Assembly (NCBI GenBank): GCA_903953805.1
Contig: CAJBLC010000137.1
Span: forward strand, 1-35,943
DNA: 35,943 nucleotides
Direction of reading: 5' to 3'
From: an uncultured Actinomycetes bacterium
GTDB lineage: Bacteria; Actinomycetota; Actinomycetes; Nanopelagicales; Nanopelagicaceae
The position numbers and the translations under genes are program-made. Below are positions 10,432 to 23,477 of this stretch, piece by piece. A model generated the notes under the pieces. That model made no database searches and was not told the DNA's origin. It saw only the letters and a program-made list of their open reading frames with translations. The first letter of the stretch is position 1. Each line of letters begins with the position of its first letter.

Positions 10432-11223
10432 CTAGTTCGCTACATCTCTTCTCTTAAAGAGGAGTGAGACGATCGCACCTGCACCCACGAGATAGATCAG
10501 ATCCATGATGAGAGAGTGCTGATAAGAGAATGTGAAGTTCTGTGTGGTCGTGAGGTTAGTGAGGTTCTGCCCCGGCAACCATTTCGCTGTGCCAGTAAGT
10601 AAACCAGCGAGAATGTTCTCCAGGATGAGGAACCAGATCACACCAGTTGCGATAGCGCTGATTGGCGATCGGAAGAGCAAACCCAGGATCATCCCAACAG
10701 TTCCAAATCCCATGACACTGAGAAGGACATTTCCGAAGGCGCTTCCAAGCAAGGAGATGCCGGCGCTTGTGGTCCAAGCGCTCGTGCTGACATGGGCGTG
10801 TGGAGCGAGAAGATATGCAACCACAATACTTGAGATCAATGAGAGGAGGGACATCAGCACTGCAAAGAGCGTCATTGCGATGTACTTACCGCCAAGAATT
10901 TTCATTCGTGCTGGTTGACGAACCAAGAGATTACGAAGAGTTCCGTATGTGTACTCCTGAGCTGTCTGAGAAGCGAAGATGCAGAGCGCCACAATTCCTA
11001 ATAAGAATGCGACGATGCTAAAACCATAGACAAGACCATGTGGGGTGCTCAGGAATTGCGCGGTAACGATCTCACCACGACGGCCATTCCCCTTTGGATC
11101 TCCTACGCGCCAAAAGGTAAGAAAGGTGAAGAGCGAGGTTAAGAGAGTAACAATCGCCATCGTTGATAAGAGAAGAGTTGGGCGGCGCAATTTACGCATC
11201 TCGGCCCAGATGACATTGATCAT
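10432..11223 (-). CDS. ABC transporter permease (ABC-2 type)
   Basis: Multiple TM segments; ATGA-coupled to the ATPase gene. Confidence 0.88.
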   Translation of the reverse strand: MINVIWAEMRKLRRPTLLLSTMAIVTLLTSLFTFLTFWRVGDPKGNGRRGEIVTAQFLSTPHGLVYGFSIVAFLLGIVALCIFASQTAQEYTYGTLRNLLVRQPARMKILGGKYIAMTLFAVLMSLLSLISSIVVAYLLAPHAHVSTSAWTTSAGISLLGSAFGNVLLSVMGFGTVGMILGLLFRSPISAIATGVIWFLILENILAGLLTGTAKWLPGQNLTNLTTTQNFTFSYQHSLIMDLIYLVGAGAIVSLLFKRRDVAN

Positions 11224-12137
11224 TCGCTATCTCCTGTCATTTCAAAGAAGGTCTCTTCAAGAGTTGGTAGCACTGATGTGAGTGAGGCCAGAGTGATACC
11301 GGCTTCAAATGCAGAACGGTTAAGAGTTGCACTCCACTCAGCAGGGCTTAAGACATGAGCTGCACCATCAATCACGGAAACTTCGTGGCCACTCTTCTTG
11401 ATGATCTCGACCAGTTTCGTGAGATCCACTGCATACTCTGGCTTAGCGATCAAAATTGGTTGCTGCGCTGATAGTAGATCTGCAGTGCGACCGTTGTAGA
11501 TCACCTTTCCTTGACGCAACATCACCAGATGATCGGCAATCATCTCAATCTCAGAGAGCAGATGTGATGAGACGAAGACGCTCGTTCCATCTGCTGCTAG
11601 ATCTTTAAGGAGCGAGCGCACTTCGTGAATTCCATTGGGATCTAAGCCATTGGTTGGTTCATCAAGTACCAATAATTTAGGGCTAGGAAGAAGCGCTGCT
11701 GCGATTCCGAGTCTCTGCTTCATGCCTAATGAATACGTCTTGAACTTTGAACCACCACGATCGCCGAGTCCAACGCGTTCTAGAAGTTGATCGACTATCG
11801 ATTGATCGAAGCCGCCAAGTGAGGCGAGGACGCGAAGATTTTCTCTGCCAGATAAGGCTGGGTAGAAAGCAGGTCCTTCAATCATCGCGCCAACGCGCGG
11901 GAGGTAACGTTCAGGATGGGTGATGCTCTCTCCGAGAACAGTTCCGGTACCACCGGTAGGAGATATGAGTCCTAGAAGCATCCGGATAGTTGTGGTCTTT
12001 CCCGAACCATTGGGTCCGACAAAACCGCAGACCTTGCCGAGTGGAACGGTGAATGTTGCGTGCGATACCGCAGTGCGCTCTCCATAGACCTTGGTCAGGT
12101 CGGTAACGGAGATCGCCTCTTCTAAGCCCTGATTCAT
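11220..12137 (-). CDS. ABC transporter ATP-binding protein
   Basis: Walker A GPNGSGKTT, signature YSLGMKQRL, Walker B LLVLDEPTNGLD. Start reassigned from 12314 to ATG 12137 (MNQGLEEAISV). Confidence 0.93.
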   Translation of the reverse strand: MNQGLEEAISVTDLTKVYGERTAVSHATFTVPLGKVCGFVGPNGSGKTTTIRMLLGLISPTGGTGTVLGESITHPERYLPRVGAMIEGPAFYPALSGRENLRVLASLGGFDQSIVDQLLERVGLGDRGGSKFKTYSLGMKQRLGIAAALLPSPKLLVLDEPTNGLDPNGIHEVRSLLKDLAADGTSVFVSSHLLSEIEMIADHLVMLRQGKVIYNGRTADLLSAQQPILIAKPEYAVDLTKLVEIIKKSGHEVSVIDGAAHVLSPAEWSATLNRSAFEAGITLASLTSVLPTLEETFFEMTGDSE

Positions 12138-12166
12138 GCACTGACAGTAACGCGTACACTTCGCAA
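12138..12166. promoter_or_regulatory. Divergent leaderless promoter region between the ABC ATPase and metZ
   Basis: Plus: TACACT (12155-12160) + 6 nt + GTG 12167. Minus: TACTGT (12149-12144) + 6 nt + ATG 12137. Gap is 29 bp. Confidence 0.6.
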
Positions 12167-13393
12167 GTGAGCGGAAAAGAGCGCCCTTGGGGATATCGAG
12201 AGAATCTTCACGGCAAAAACCCAGATTGGGAGTTACATCCTGATACTGAGAGTATCCGTGCTGGCCTCTCACGCTCAGGTTTTGGTGAGACAGGTGAAGC
12301 TCTCTATCTCTCATCCGGTTTTACCTACTCGAGCGCCGAAGAGGCAGTTGCATCGTTTGCTGATGAGACTGACCACTTCCTATATAGCCGATTCCACAAT
12401 CCGACAGTTGCGATGTTCGAGAAGCGTCTCGCTGCACTTGAAGGTGCGGAGCTATGTGCGGCAACTGGTTCGGGGATGTCTGCGATGTTTACATCGATCG
12501 CCTGCCTCGTTTCACAAGGTGATCACGTCGTCGCATCTGCTTCGATGTTTAGCTCGTGTTACGTCGTCCTCTCTGAGTTCTTACCTAAGTGGGGCGTAAC
12601 TGTTGAATTTGTTACAGGTTCAGAGAAGTCAGATTGGGAGAAGGCGTTAAGCCGTCCAACAAAAGCCGTCTTCATTGAGACCCCAAGTAACCCAATGCTT
12701 GAGATCGTCGATATTGCGATGGTGAGCGAACTTGCTCATAAAGTTGGCGCAACTGTGATTGTTGATAACGTCATGGCCTCACCAATATTGCAGAAGCCGC
12801 TCCAACATGGTGCAGATGTCGTGATGTATTCGGCGACAAAACATATTGATGGTCAAGGTCGCGTACTCGGTGGAGCAATCCTTGGTTCAGCTGATTACAT
12901 CAATAATCATTTCCAACCATTTGCTCGCCATACTGGTCCGAATCTCAGCGCCTTCAACGCCTGGGTTCTACTCAAATCACTTGAGACGATCGGCATGCGC
13001 GTTGAGCGGATGAATTCAAATGCCCAAGCAGTGGCTGAGTTCCTCGCTTCGCACTCAAAGGTATCTGCAGTGAACTATCCAGGTCTGAAGAGCCATCGTG
13101 GTTATGAGATCAATGCTCGCCAGATGAGCGGCGGCGGAACCACCTTGAGCTTCGAAGTAAAAGGCGGCCAATCAGCGCTCTTTGCTGTGATGAATGCCCT
13201 TAAAGTTATTGATATCTCGAACAACCTTGGTGATAGCAAGTCACTGATTACACATCCAGCTTCAACCACACATCGCCGACTCGCACCTGAATTACGTGCT
13301 GAACTGGGTATTAATGACTCACTTGCACGACTTTCCGTTGGTCTTGAGCACTCAACAGATCTCATCAAGGACCTTGAGCAAGCCCTCAAGTAA
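12167..13393 (+). CDS. metZ: O-succinylhomoserine sulfhydrylase / cystathionine gamma-synthase-type PLP enzyme
   Basis: IRAGLSRSGFGETGEALYLSSGF; PLP-Lys motif YSATKHIDGQGR; C-terminal RLSVGLEHSTDLIKDLEQAL. Confidence 0.9.
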   Translation: MSGKERPWGYRENLHGKNPDWELHPDTESIRAGLSRSGFGETGEALYLSSGFTYSSAEEAVASFADETDHFLYSRFHNPTVAMFEKRLAALEGAELCAATGSGMSAMFTSIACLVSQGDHVVASASMFSSCYVVLSEFLPKWGVTVEFVTGSEKSDWEKALSRPTKAVFIETPSNPMLEIVDIAMVSELAHKVGATVIVDNVMASPILQKPLQHGADVVMYSATKHIDGQGRVLGGAILGSADYINNHFQPFARHTGPNLSAFNAWVLLKSLETIGMRVERMNSNAQAVAEFLASHSKVSAVNYPGLKSHRGYEINARQMSGGGTTLSFEVKGGQSALFAVMNALKVIDISNNLGDSKSLITHPASTTHRRLAPELRAELGINDSLARLSVGLEHSTDLIKDLEQALK

Positions 13394-13396
13394 TTC

Positions 13397-14263
13397 TTAT
13401 TTCAGCAAAACTCCAGCAACAAGGAGAACTGAATAGGCGCTTAAATACGTAATCGACCAATGGAATAACTTTGCCGCTGACTTTTCAGATTCTGGGCTGT
13501 TGATCTTCGTGAGTGTTGTTCCAAATCCAAGTGCCAAGATAAATGTGATTGCTGCAGTCCACCACGGTAGGTGTGCACTTTGCACAACAGCGAGAGAAGT
13601 AAGAAACATTCCGGTGGTGTGAAGCAACATCTGCATCTGAACATTGCGAAGCGTTGCTACAACTGGCAGCATCGGAATACCAGCAGCGGCGTAATCATCT
13701 TTATATTTAATGGCGAGCGCCCAGAAATGCGGTGGAGTCCAGAAGAAGATCAAAGCGAAGAAGAGCCAAGCAGTAAGTGAGAGTGAATTAGTTATTGCTG
13801 CCCAACCGATGAGCACTGGCATACAACCAGCTATGCCACCCCAGACAATATTTTGAGACGTACGGCGCTTCAGACCCATTGTGTAGAAGATGACATAGAA
13901 GAGAATTGCAAGAGCAGTAAGAATCGTTGCCCATACTGTCGTAAAGATATAGAAAATTGCGAGCGAGATAAGTGTGATCGCTGATGCGAAGATCATTGCA
14001 GCAGTCTTAGTGATGTCACCATTCACGAGTGGGCGCTTATTTGTACGTGCCATTAATCGATCAGATTCAACTTCGATCACCATGTTGTATGCATTCGATG
14101 CTCCGGCAGCAAGGGTTCCGCCGATCAAAGTTGCAATAGTGACCTTCAGCCCTGGAACGCCGCCTGCGGCTAAAAAGAGCGCCGGAAGAGTGGTTACGAG
14201 TAAGAGCTCGACCACTCGTAGTTTCATCAACGCGACATATGGGCGGATGAGAGTGGCGGGCAT
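13397..14263 (-). CDS. ctaB: Protoheme IX farnesyltransferase
   Basis: UbiA family: NMVIEVESDRLMARTNKRPL, TPPHFWALAI motifs. Confidence 0.94.
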   Translation of the reverse strand: MPATLIRPYVALMKLRVVELLLVTTLPALFLAAGGVPGLKVTIATLIGGTLAAGASNAYNMVIEVESDRLMARTNKRPLVNGDITKTAAMIFASAITLISLAIFYIFTTVWATILTALAILFYVIFYTMGLKRRTSQNIVWGGIAGCMPVLIGWAAITNSLSLTAWLFFALIFFWTPPHFWALAIKYKDDYAAAGIPMLPVVATLRNVQMQMLLHTTGMFLTSLAVVQSAHLPWWTAAITFILALGFGTTLTKINSPESEKSAAKLFHWSITYLSAYSVLLVAGVLLK

Positions 14264-14283
14264 GGAGAGAACTCTAGAGGTTC

Positions 14284-15441
14284 TTATGGAGTAGTCGTGC
14301 TTGCGGCTGGTGGACGCTTAGCAATCGTGCTCAGCATCTTGTCGATTGTCACACGGGCGGCGCCACGAGCGCTCTCCCGATTAGGAATTCGATCTGCAAT
14401 AACGGCAAAGACGTATTGCTGTGGCCCGACAGTGACAAAACCGGCAAGGCTCACAGTTGTATCGATCCAGCCAGTCTTCGCCTTAACAAGACCAACCGCC
14501 GATGGTGCATCTTTCACAAATCGACTCTTGAGAGTTCCAGTCTTTCCAGCAGTAGGTAGACCGTCGTAAATAACTTTGAGATCGGGTTCTCGCTTAATAG
14601 CGACGAGCAATGAGGCGATGGTCCGAGCTGAAACTCGTGTCTCATGCGAGAGGCCATTTCCATCTTGAACAGAAAGGCCCTCACTCGGAACATTTAAATC
14701 TTTGAGAGTCTTCTCAAATGCAGATTGCAGTCCGGTTGAGTCACCTGGGAATCCAAGTTGGTGTGCGGATGAGTGAGCAAGTCGATCAGCTAGAACGTTG
14801 TCGCTCCACAATAGTGTGAAATCAACAATTTCACTCAGCGGTGGTGATGAGATTGATGTGATCGGATCTGTCACAAGTTCTTTCACTGCAGAAGCGCTAG
14901 GAAGAACTTTCGTAGTGATCGCTACTCTGCCTTTAAAGAATCTCTTCAGTCCAGCAGCATCAGTTGCAAATACATCTTTGTAATAGAGCGTCATCTCATG
15001 CATCTGAGGATTTTGTTCTAGAACTTTGTTAACAAGTTCAGGTGCATAGGCCCTGTGATATTTCTTTGCTTCGAAGGCGCTATCCGTCAACCATGGATCA
15101 CTCTCGCCAGTAAGTACGAAGGCATCGGGCTGAGCGGTTGCATTGATCGTTGTGACAAATTTCTTATCTGCGCCAAAGGCTTTAAGGGCAGTAGTTGTTG
15201 AGATCAACTTCAAAACTGAGGCTGGTGCGCGTAATTTCTCAGCGCCTTTTGCAAAGATCGTATCGCCGGTCGCTGGATCCAATACCAAGATTCCAGGGTT
15301 ATAAAGCGTCCGGGACTTGGTAAGGCTTATAAAACTCTGTGGGATCACTAATGCGTGAGCGGGAGTGATGACTGTCATTCCAAGCGCACCTGCAAGGACG
15401 ACCGCTAGCGCAGCTCGTAGGCCCCTTGTTCTCTGATGCAT
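14284..15441 (-). CDS. dacB: D-alanyl-D-alanine carboxypeptidase, PBP4 (S13) family
   Basis: SxxK (PASVLKL), SxN (WSDNVLADR), KTG (KAKTGWID), signal peptide. ATG 15441 preferred over 15465 because of CATAAT + 6 nt upstream. Confidence 0.87.
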   Translation of the reverse strand: MHQRTRGLRAALAVVLAGALGMTVITPAHALVIPQSFISLTKSRTLYNPGILVLDPATGDTIFAKGAEKLRAPASVLKLISTTTALKAFGADKKFVTTINATAQPDAFVLTGESDPWLTDSAFEAKKYHRAYAPELVNKVLEQNPQMHEMTLYYKDVFATDAAGLKRFFKGRVAITTKVLPSASAVKELVTDPITSISSPPLSEIVDFTLLWSDNVLADRLAHSSAHQLGFPGDSTGLQSAFEKTLKDLNVPSEGLSVQDGNGLSHETRVSARTIASLLVAIKREPDLKVIYDGLPTAGKTGTLKSRFVKDAPSAVGLVKAKTGWIDTTVSLAGFVTVGPQQYVFAVIADRIPNRESARGAARVTIDKMLSTIAKRPPAASTTTP

Positions 15442-15484
15442 GGGTGGATTATGCCCTGTTCTCATCTCTATTTAGAGTTATGCC

Positions 15485-16117
15485 ATGACAAAGGCAGAGA
15501 TTGGTCCTGGGGAGTTCTTCCCCGTTGTTGGTGTCGGGCCACATCCAGAACCTTGGCCAGTTGGCGATCAATACGATCCTGAGTTGTTGCTGAATGGCGA
15601 TCGTCGTAATGTCTTAGATCACTATCGCTATTGGAGCGTCGCAGCGATTGTCGCCGATCTTGATACCAAGCGACACGATTTACAGATCGCAATCGAGAAT
15701 TGGCAACACGATCTCAATATTGGTTCAGTCGTCCGAACCGCAAATGCTTTCAACGTTTCTAAGGTACATATCGTTGGAAAGCGGGATTGGAATAAGCGCG
15801 GTGCGATGGTGACTGATCGCTACCTCCATGTGCTCCATCATCCAACTGTTGCTGACTTCAAAAAGTGGTGCGATGACAATGGCGTTCCAATCATCGGTAT
15901 CGATAACTTGCCGATCTCGAAAGAGTTAGAGAAGTCATCTCTTCCCGAAAAGTGCGTGATGTTCTTCGGCCAAGAAGGCGCTGGAATGTCCGATGAAGGC
16001 GTTGAGATCTGCGAAGTTGTACTTGCTATCAGGCAATATGGATCGACTCGATCCATGAATGCGAGCGCAGCAGCTGCAATCGCCATGTATGCCTGGGCGA
16101 TGCAGCACCTTAATTAA
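15485..16117 (+). CDS. TrmH/SpoU-family RNA 2'-O-methyltransferase
   Basis: NIGSVVRTANAF, MFFGQEGAGMSDE, QYGSTRSMNASAAAAIAMY motifs. Confidence 0.92.
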   Translation: MTKAEIGPGEFFPVVGVGPHPEPWPVGDQYDPELLLNGDRRNVLDHYRYWSVAAIVADLDTKRHDLQIAIENWQHDLNIGSVVRTANAFNVSKVHIVGKRDWNKRGAMVTDRYLHVLHHPTVADFKKWCDDNGVPIIGIDNLPISKELEKSSLPEKCVMFFGQEGAGMSDEGVEICEVVLAIRQYGSTRSMNASAAAAIAMYAWAMQHLN

Positions 16118-17049
16118 TCTTCAATAACCTCAGTAACTGCTGCGATTCGGCGATCAATCTCATCTGCCTCAGGCATGCGGCCCAAGGTGCGAAGCACTGC
16201 TGAGATGCGGCGCTCGATCTCGATAATAAATTCAAAGTCGCGGTTATCGCTCGCCTCGGTTGAAATCTCAAGGACGCGTTCAAGTGTGGCCAAGCCATCT
16301 TCGGTCTGGCCGGTATTGATCTGCGCCTTACCAAGTTCAAGAAGTGAGTATGTCTCACGATGATGATCATGGGCGGTTGAAAAGACATCGAGCGACTTCT
16401 GTCCAGCGATCAACGCAGCTTCAGCATCACCAAGTTCTGTCAGGCAGTGAGCGATCTTTTGATCGCATCGCGCCACATTGATTACTTCCTTGAGCTTCTT
16501 AAAGAGCGCACGAGCTTCCTGGAAGGCTTCAGTCGCTTCTTTGTAATTCTTCAACTCGCGTAGTGCGCAGCCAATTAAATGTAAGTCATTTGCGGCACCT
16601 GAATCATTGCCATCAACAAGATGTTCCTGAACGCAATCGCGCATGCATTCGATGGTCTTCTCGTACTCTTTCGATGAGTACCACCATTCACCAAGTGTGC
16701 AGGCGAGATCAATCGCGAGCGGTGACTTAGATTCGCGAAGGAGATCAACCGCCTTGCTCATGGCATCGGCAGCTTCATTCATTCGCTTTAACTGATTGAG
16801 GTTGTAACCAATTGCGGAGTAAGCCTGTGCAAGTCCATCGAGAGAACTTTCTGGATCTAAATCTGCATAGATATCGCGAGCAGTCTCAGCGAGCGCAAGC
16901 GCTTCGTCATATTGACCGCGGGCATAGATCCGCGCACTTAACTCATAAAAGGTATTTGCTCGATCAATTCCAGTTACTTCAGGAATTCGCTCCCAGAGCA
17001 TCTCTTCAGTGAGAATGTCATCCTGGCCGAGATCGTCGTCATCGCTCAT
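16114..17049 (-). CDS. Tetratricopeptide-repeat protein
   Basis: Repeated TPR-like helices (YDEALALAETARDIYADL, YKEATEAFQEARALFKKL). Start reassigned to ATG 17049 with GGGG SD. Confidence 0.85.
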   Translation of the reverse strand: MSDDDDLGQDDILTEEMLWERIPEVTGIDRANTFYELSARIYARGQYDEALALAETARDIYADLDPESSLDGLAQAYSAIGYNLNQLKRMNEAADAMSKAVDLLRESKSPLAIDLACTLGEWWYSSKEYEKTIECMRDCVQEHLVDGNDSGAANDLHLIGCALRELKNYKEATEAFQEARALFKKLKEVINVARCDQKIAHCLTELGDAEAALIAGQKSLDVFSTAHDHHRETYSLLELGKAQINTGQTEDGLATLERVLEISTEASDNRDFEFIIEIERRISAVLRTLGRMPEADEIDRRIAAVTEVIED

Positions 17050-17135
17050 GGTGGTACCCCCCTGTAGTGCTTTCCCAAACACTAGTGGGGAAGGTCGCTA
17101 ACCTGCAGCGAAACGCGGGCAGATAAGATGAAGCC

Positions 17136-17849
17136 ATGACCAATCCTGATGGCAGCGTAAGCCGACGCAACCTCCTCAAATTGGGGGCTGTCGCCGGCGC
17201 ATCCTCGCTTTTGGGCGCTCTTCCAGCCGGGATTGCGGAGGCTGCCTCCCCTGACATCTCCAATGGATCTCGTTCGATGCCACAAGTCGCACTCACCTTC
17301 CATGGTGCCGGCGATAAGGCGATGGCGAACAAACTGCTTGGCATTCTCAAGAGCACGCAGACACCGGTTACGGTCTTTGCCGTTGGCGCCTGGCTCAAAG
17401 CTGATAACTCGATCGCAAAACGGATACTTGATGATGGTCACGATCTCGGAAATCACACAATGAATCACCTGCAGAGCAAGACTCTCTCCGCAGCAAAGTT
17501 GGACTCTGAGATCTCTGGCTGCGCCACCGAATTAATCTCATTGATTGGCAATCACGGAAAATTCTTCCGCCCATCCGGTACTCAATATTCAACGGCTCTC
17601 ATTCGTAAGACTGCACTCAAGTATGGATATAAGAAATGTATCTCTTATGACGTGGACTCTCATGATTACCAAGATGTCGGTAAAGCGGCAGTCGTCAAAA
17701 ATGTGATGAGCACCGTCAAGAATGGCAGCATCGTAAGCCTTCACTTCGGGCATCAAGACACCATCGATGCTCTTCCAACTCTGCTCACCCAGTTACATGC
17801 AAAGGGGCTCACCCCAGTAACTCTCTCAACGATGTTAGGCACCATCTAA
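17136..17849 (+). CDS. Tat-exported NodB-like (polysaccharide deacetylase family) protein with altered motif 1
   Basis: Twin-arginine signal SRRNLLKLGAVAGASSLLGAL; GHDLGNHTMNH, FRPSGTQ and VSLHFGH retained; TFDDGP replaced by TFHGAGD. Confidence 0.85.
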   Translation: MTNPDGSVSRRNLLKLGAVAGASSLLGALPAGIAEAASPDISNGSRSMPQVALTFHGAGDKAMANKLLGILKSTQTPVTVFAVGAWLKADNSIAKRILDDGHDLGNHTMNHLQSKTLSAAKLDSEISGCATELISLIGNHGKFFRPSGTQYSTALIRKTALKYGYKKCISYDVDSHDYQDVGKAAVVKNVMSTVKNGSIVSLHFGHQDTIDALPTLLTQLHAKGLTPVTLSTMLGTI

Positions 17850-18959
17850 ATGAAGCATAAGAAGTTTCTGGCAGTCCTCGCTGCAGCTCCACTTCTCTTT
17901 GGAATCGCGAGTGCAACAACTCCACTAGCTGGAATGCCTGCTGTCACTGATCAGAACGATATCTATGCTGCCGATCGCCCCAATCAACTATCCGCTGTCG
18001 TTGCTAACTTCCCAGAGCGCGTCTACGTTCCCAATCACACATCAAATACGCTGACTGAGATCGATCCCAAAACATTCAGAATTATTCGCACGATCAAGAT
18101 GAAGCGTGGACCGCAACACGTTGTTCCATCATGGGATCTCAAGACGCTGTGGGTGAATAACAACGAAGGTAATTATTTAACGCCAATCGACCCAATGACC
18201 GGCCTTGCTGGAAAGCCGGTATACGTACATGATCCTTATAACCTCTACTTCACGCCAAATGGTAAGTATGCAATCGTCATGGCAGAGGCAGATAAGCAGC
18301 TTGTCTTCCGCGATCCCCACACCATGGCTATTAAGAAGACCGTTCCCGTTCCATGTTCTGGCGTTAATCATGCCGACTGGACGAAGGATGGCAATCACTT
18401 CTTAGTCAGCTGTGAATTTAGTGGAACTCTTCTCTGGGTTAATACGGCAAAGATGGCGATTGAAAAAGTTATGAAGCTGCCGATTACAGCAAATAAGTCG
18501 CCAATGCCGCAGGATGTAAAAATCTCACCTGATGGTTCGACTTTCTATATCGCCGACATGATGTCTGATGGTGTTTGGGTTATGAAGAGCAACAAGGTCG
18601 GTGCATTTACTTTGATCAAGACTGGTAAAGCAGCGCATGGCATGTATGTCACCCGTGATTCCAAGACACTACTCATCACTAATCGTGGTGAAGGATCAGT
18701 CTCTGTTCTCCGTTTCAGCGATAACGCACTCATTGCTAAGTGGAAGATCCCTGGCAATGGCAGTCCTGATATGGGCGGTATCTCTGCTGATGGCACCCAG
18801 TTCTGGGTCTCTGGCCGTTATAACAACGTCGTCTACGTCTTCGATATCGTTCATGGCAAGTTCCTGCGCAGCATCAAAGTAGGAAAGGAGCCACACGGAC
18901 TATCCATCTACCCTCAGCCTGGTAGATATTCCCTTGGCCATACGGGAGTATTTAGATAA
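17850..18959 (+). CDS. Secreted YVTN/YncE-like beta-propeller protein
   Basis: Signal peptide; repeats such as VYVPNHTSNTLTEIDPKTFRIIRTIK, VKISPDGSTFYIADMMSDGVWV, KTLLITNRGEGSVSV. Confidence 0.87.
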   Translation: MKHKKFLAVLAAAPLLFGIASATTPLAGMPAVTDQNDIYAADRPNQLSAVVANFPERVYVPNHTSNTLTEIDPKTFRIIRTIKMKRGPQHVVPSWDLKTLWVNNNEGNYLTPIDPMTGLAGKPVYVHDPYNLYFTPNGKYAIVMAEADKQLVFRDPHTMAIKKTVPVPCSGVNHADWTKDGNHFLVSCEFSGTLLWVNTAKMAIEKVMKLPITANKSPMPQDVKISPDGSTFYIADMMSDGVWVMKSNKVGAFTLIKTGKAAHGMYVTRDSKTLLITNRGEGSVSVLRFSDNALIAKWKIPGNGSPDMGGISADGTQFWVSGRYNNVVYVFDIVHGKFLRSIKVGKEPHGLSIYPQPGRYSLGHTGVFR

Positions 18960-20627
18960 TGAAACTCAAGAGCTCAATCCCTGTGATCCTTGGTCGGATC
19001 GCATATTTGGCTGGTCTCTTTAATATTTTCAGTAACTCGCTTAGGCATTACAACCCACGTGCGGCAAAACTGGGTAACTACTTGCCAGTGTTGATCCACT
19101 CAACGGCATTCGCAACGCAAACCTTCACCGGTGTCGCCATGGTTATCTTGGGTCGCGGACTGATCCGTCGCAAACGTCGTGCCTGGATTTTGAGTCTGAT
19201 TATTTTTAGTATCAATATCGGTTCTGACTTTGCCCGAATCAATCGTCATCCACTTCAAATTGCCGTTGCGGCGGTCTTCATTATCTTGCTCATTGCCTTC
19301 CGAAAAGAGTTTTACGCTATTTCGGATCCCCAAACAAAGTGGTTGCCGCTCATCGGCTTTATTCTCGCCTTTATTGTCATGTTCTCTATTGGGGTACTAG
19401 TACTTCTCAACCGGCATAGAGATTCGTTTGTTGGAAATCCTTCTATTTGGAATATTGTGCTTACCGTCGTTGAAGGCTTCTTCGGTCTAGCAGGTCCAAT
19501 TGAGTTTATTAATTCACGTACATCGGACTATGTCGAGACGACGCTTGCCGCCCTCGGTATTTTCATCTTGCTTGTCCCCCTTGCTCTTTACTTCAGAAGA
19601 GTGAAGCCACTTCCCAAGATGAGCAATGAAGATATCGAGACCGTTCGCAAGCTCATCAAGCACGATACCGACCAAGATTCACTTGGTTATTTCGCAACCC
19701 GTCGCGATAAGAGCGTCATCTGGACTGAGAATAAAAAGGCAGGAATCGCTTATCGTGTTGAGAGCGGAGTCATGCTCGCGAGTGGTGATCCATTTGGTGA
19801 GTTCAGTTTGTGGCCAGATGCTATTGATGCCTTCCTAGAAGAAGCCCGCCTTCATGCTTGGACTCCGGCAGTCATGGGCGCCAGTGATCGCGGTGGCGAA
19901 GTCTGGGTTGAGCATGCAAATATGACCGCCTTCGATATCGGTGATGAAGCGATCATTAAAGTAAAAGATTTCACACTTGAAGGTCGCCCTATGGCCAATG
20001 TTCGCCAGATGGTTAACCGGATTAAACGCAAAGGTTATGTTGCCTATACCGCTCGCTGGTCAGATCTCGATGTCAATATTCGTGTTGAGCTACGTGGTCT
20101 AGCGAAGCAGTGGCGCTACGGAGTTCCTGAGCGTGGCTTCTCGATGTCAATGGATCGCTTTGGTGAAGATATCGATAGCGATGCCGTCATCACTATTGCA
20201 ACTCTCGGTGATGAGATTAAAGGGCTTCTCTACTTCGTTCCGTGGGCAAATGAGGGAATCTCGCTCGACCGCATGCAACGCGATCGCGAAGCTGACGCTG
20301 GTGTGAATGAATTATTGATCGTGCAAACAGTTGAGTGGGCCCGTGAAAATAAGATTGAAAGTATCTCTCTCAACTTTGCAGCTTTCCGTTCGCTCTTTGA
20401 ACGTGCCGAGAAGATCAGTGCCGGGCCAATTACCCGTGGAACGCGCAATCTGATCCGCTTCCTCTCAAACTTCTTCCAAGTCGAATCGCTCTATCGATTC
20501 AATGCCAAGTTTGATCCAGAGTGGCAGACCCGTTATTTGGTCTACCCAAAGGCGATCGATATCGCAAAAATTGGTTGGGCAGCAATCAAGGCGGAGCAAT
20601 TTATTGGAAGCTTTAGATCAAAGGCAG

Positions 20628-20638
<11 letters not shown>
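18959..20638 (+). CDS. MprF-like aminoacyl-phosphatidylglycerol/lipid synthase (TM domain plus C-terminal synthase domain, DUF2156)
   Basis: Hydrophobic N-terminal half, then GVMLASGDPFGEFSLWPDAIDAFLEEARLHAWTPAVMGAS and FSMDRFGEDIDSDAVITIAT-like synthase-domain motifs; 559 aa, no lysyl-tRNA synthetase domain. Confidence 0.87.
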
Positions 20639-23219
<2,581 letters not shown>

Positions 23220-23225
23220 TTCTTC

Positions 23226-23477
23226 CTAATCGATTTCTCGCTGAGGGTCATTCGAGCCATCGAATGGCTCTTGCGGTTGTGAGAGCTTCCAATACATATA
23301 AATAATAAAGACGCCGAAGAATGGCCACTCTGCAACATAGACCCAACTGCGGTGATTGCCACCGAGTGCGCGATCTAATTCAAAGAATGCCATTAATACG
23401 CAGAGTGGAACACCCCATAAGACCCATTTACGATGTGGATCTGGTTGATTAGTTGGAGGCTGAACTTCCTTACTCAT
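23226..23477 (-). CDS. Small membrane protein of unknown function, coupled to ctaG
   Basis: About 83 aa from ATG 23477 (MSKEVQPPTNQPDPHRKW) with two TM segments; 8-nt overlap (ATGAGTAA) with ctaG. Confidence 0.75.
   Translation of the reverse strand: MSKEVQPPTNQPDPHRKWVLWGVPLCVLMAFFELDRALGGNHRSWVYVAEWPFFGVFIIYMYWKLSQPQEPFDGSNDPQREID

Noticed and set aside
13388-13398. AAGTAATTCTT shared at the metZ/ctaB and guaB1/23226 convergent junctions
   Set aside because: Explained by a terminal Lys codon plus opposing stop codons; two short copies are not enough for a repeat family.
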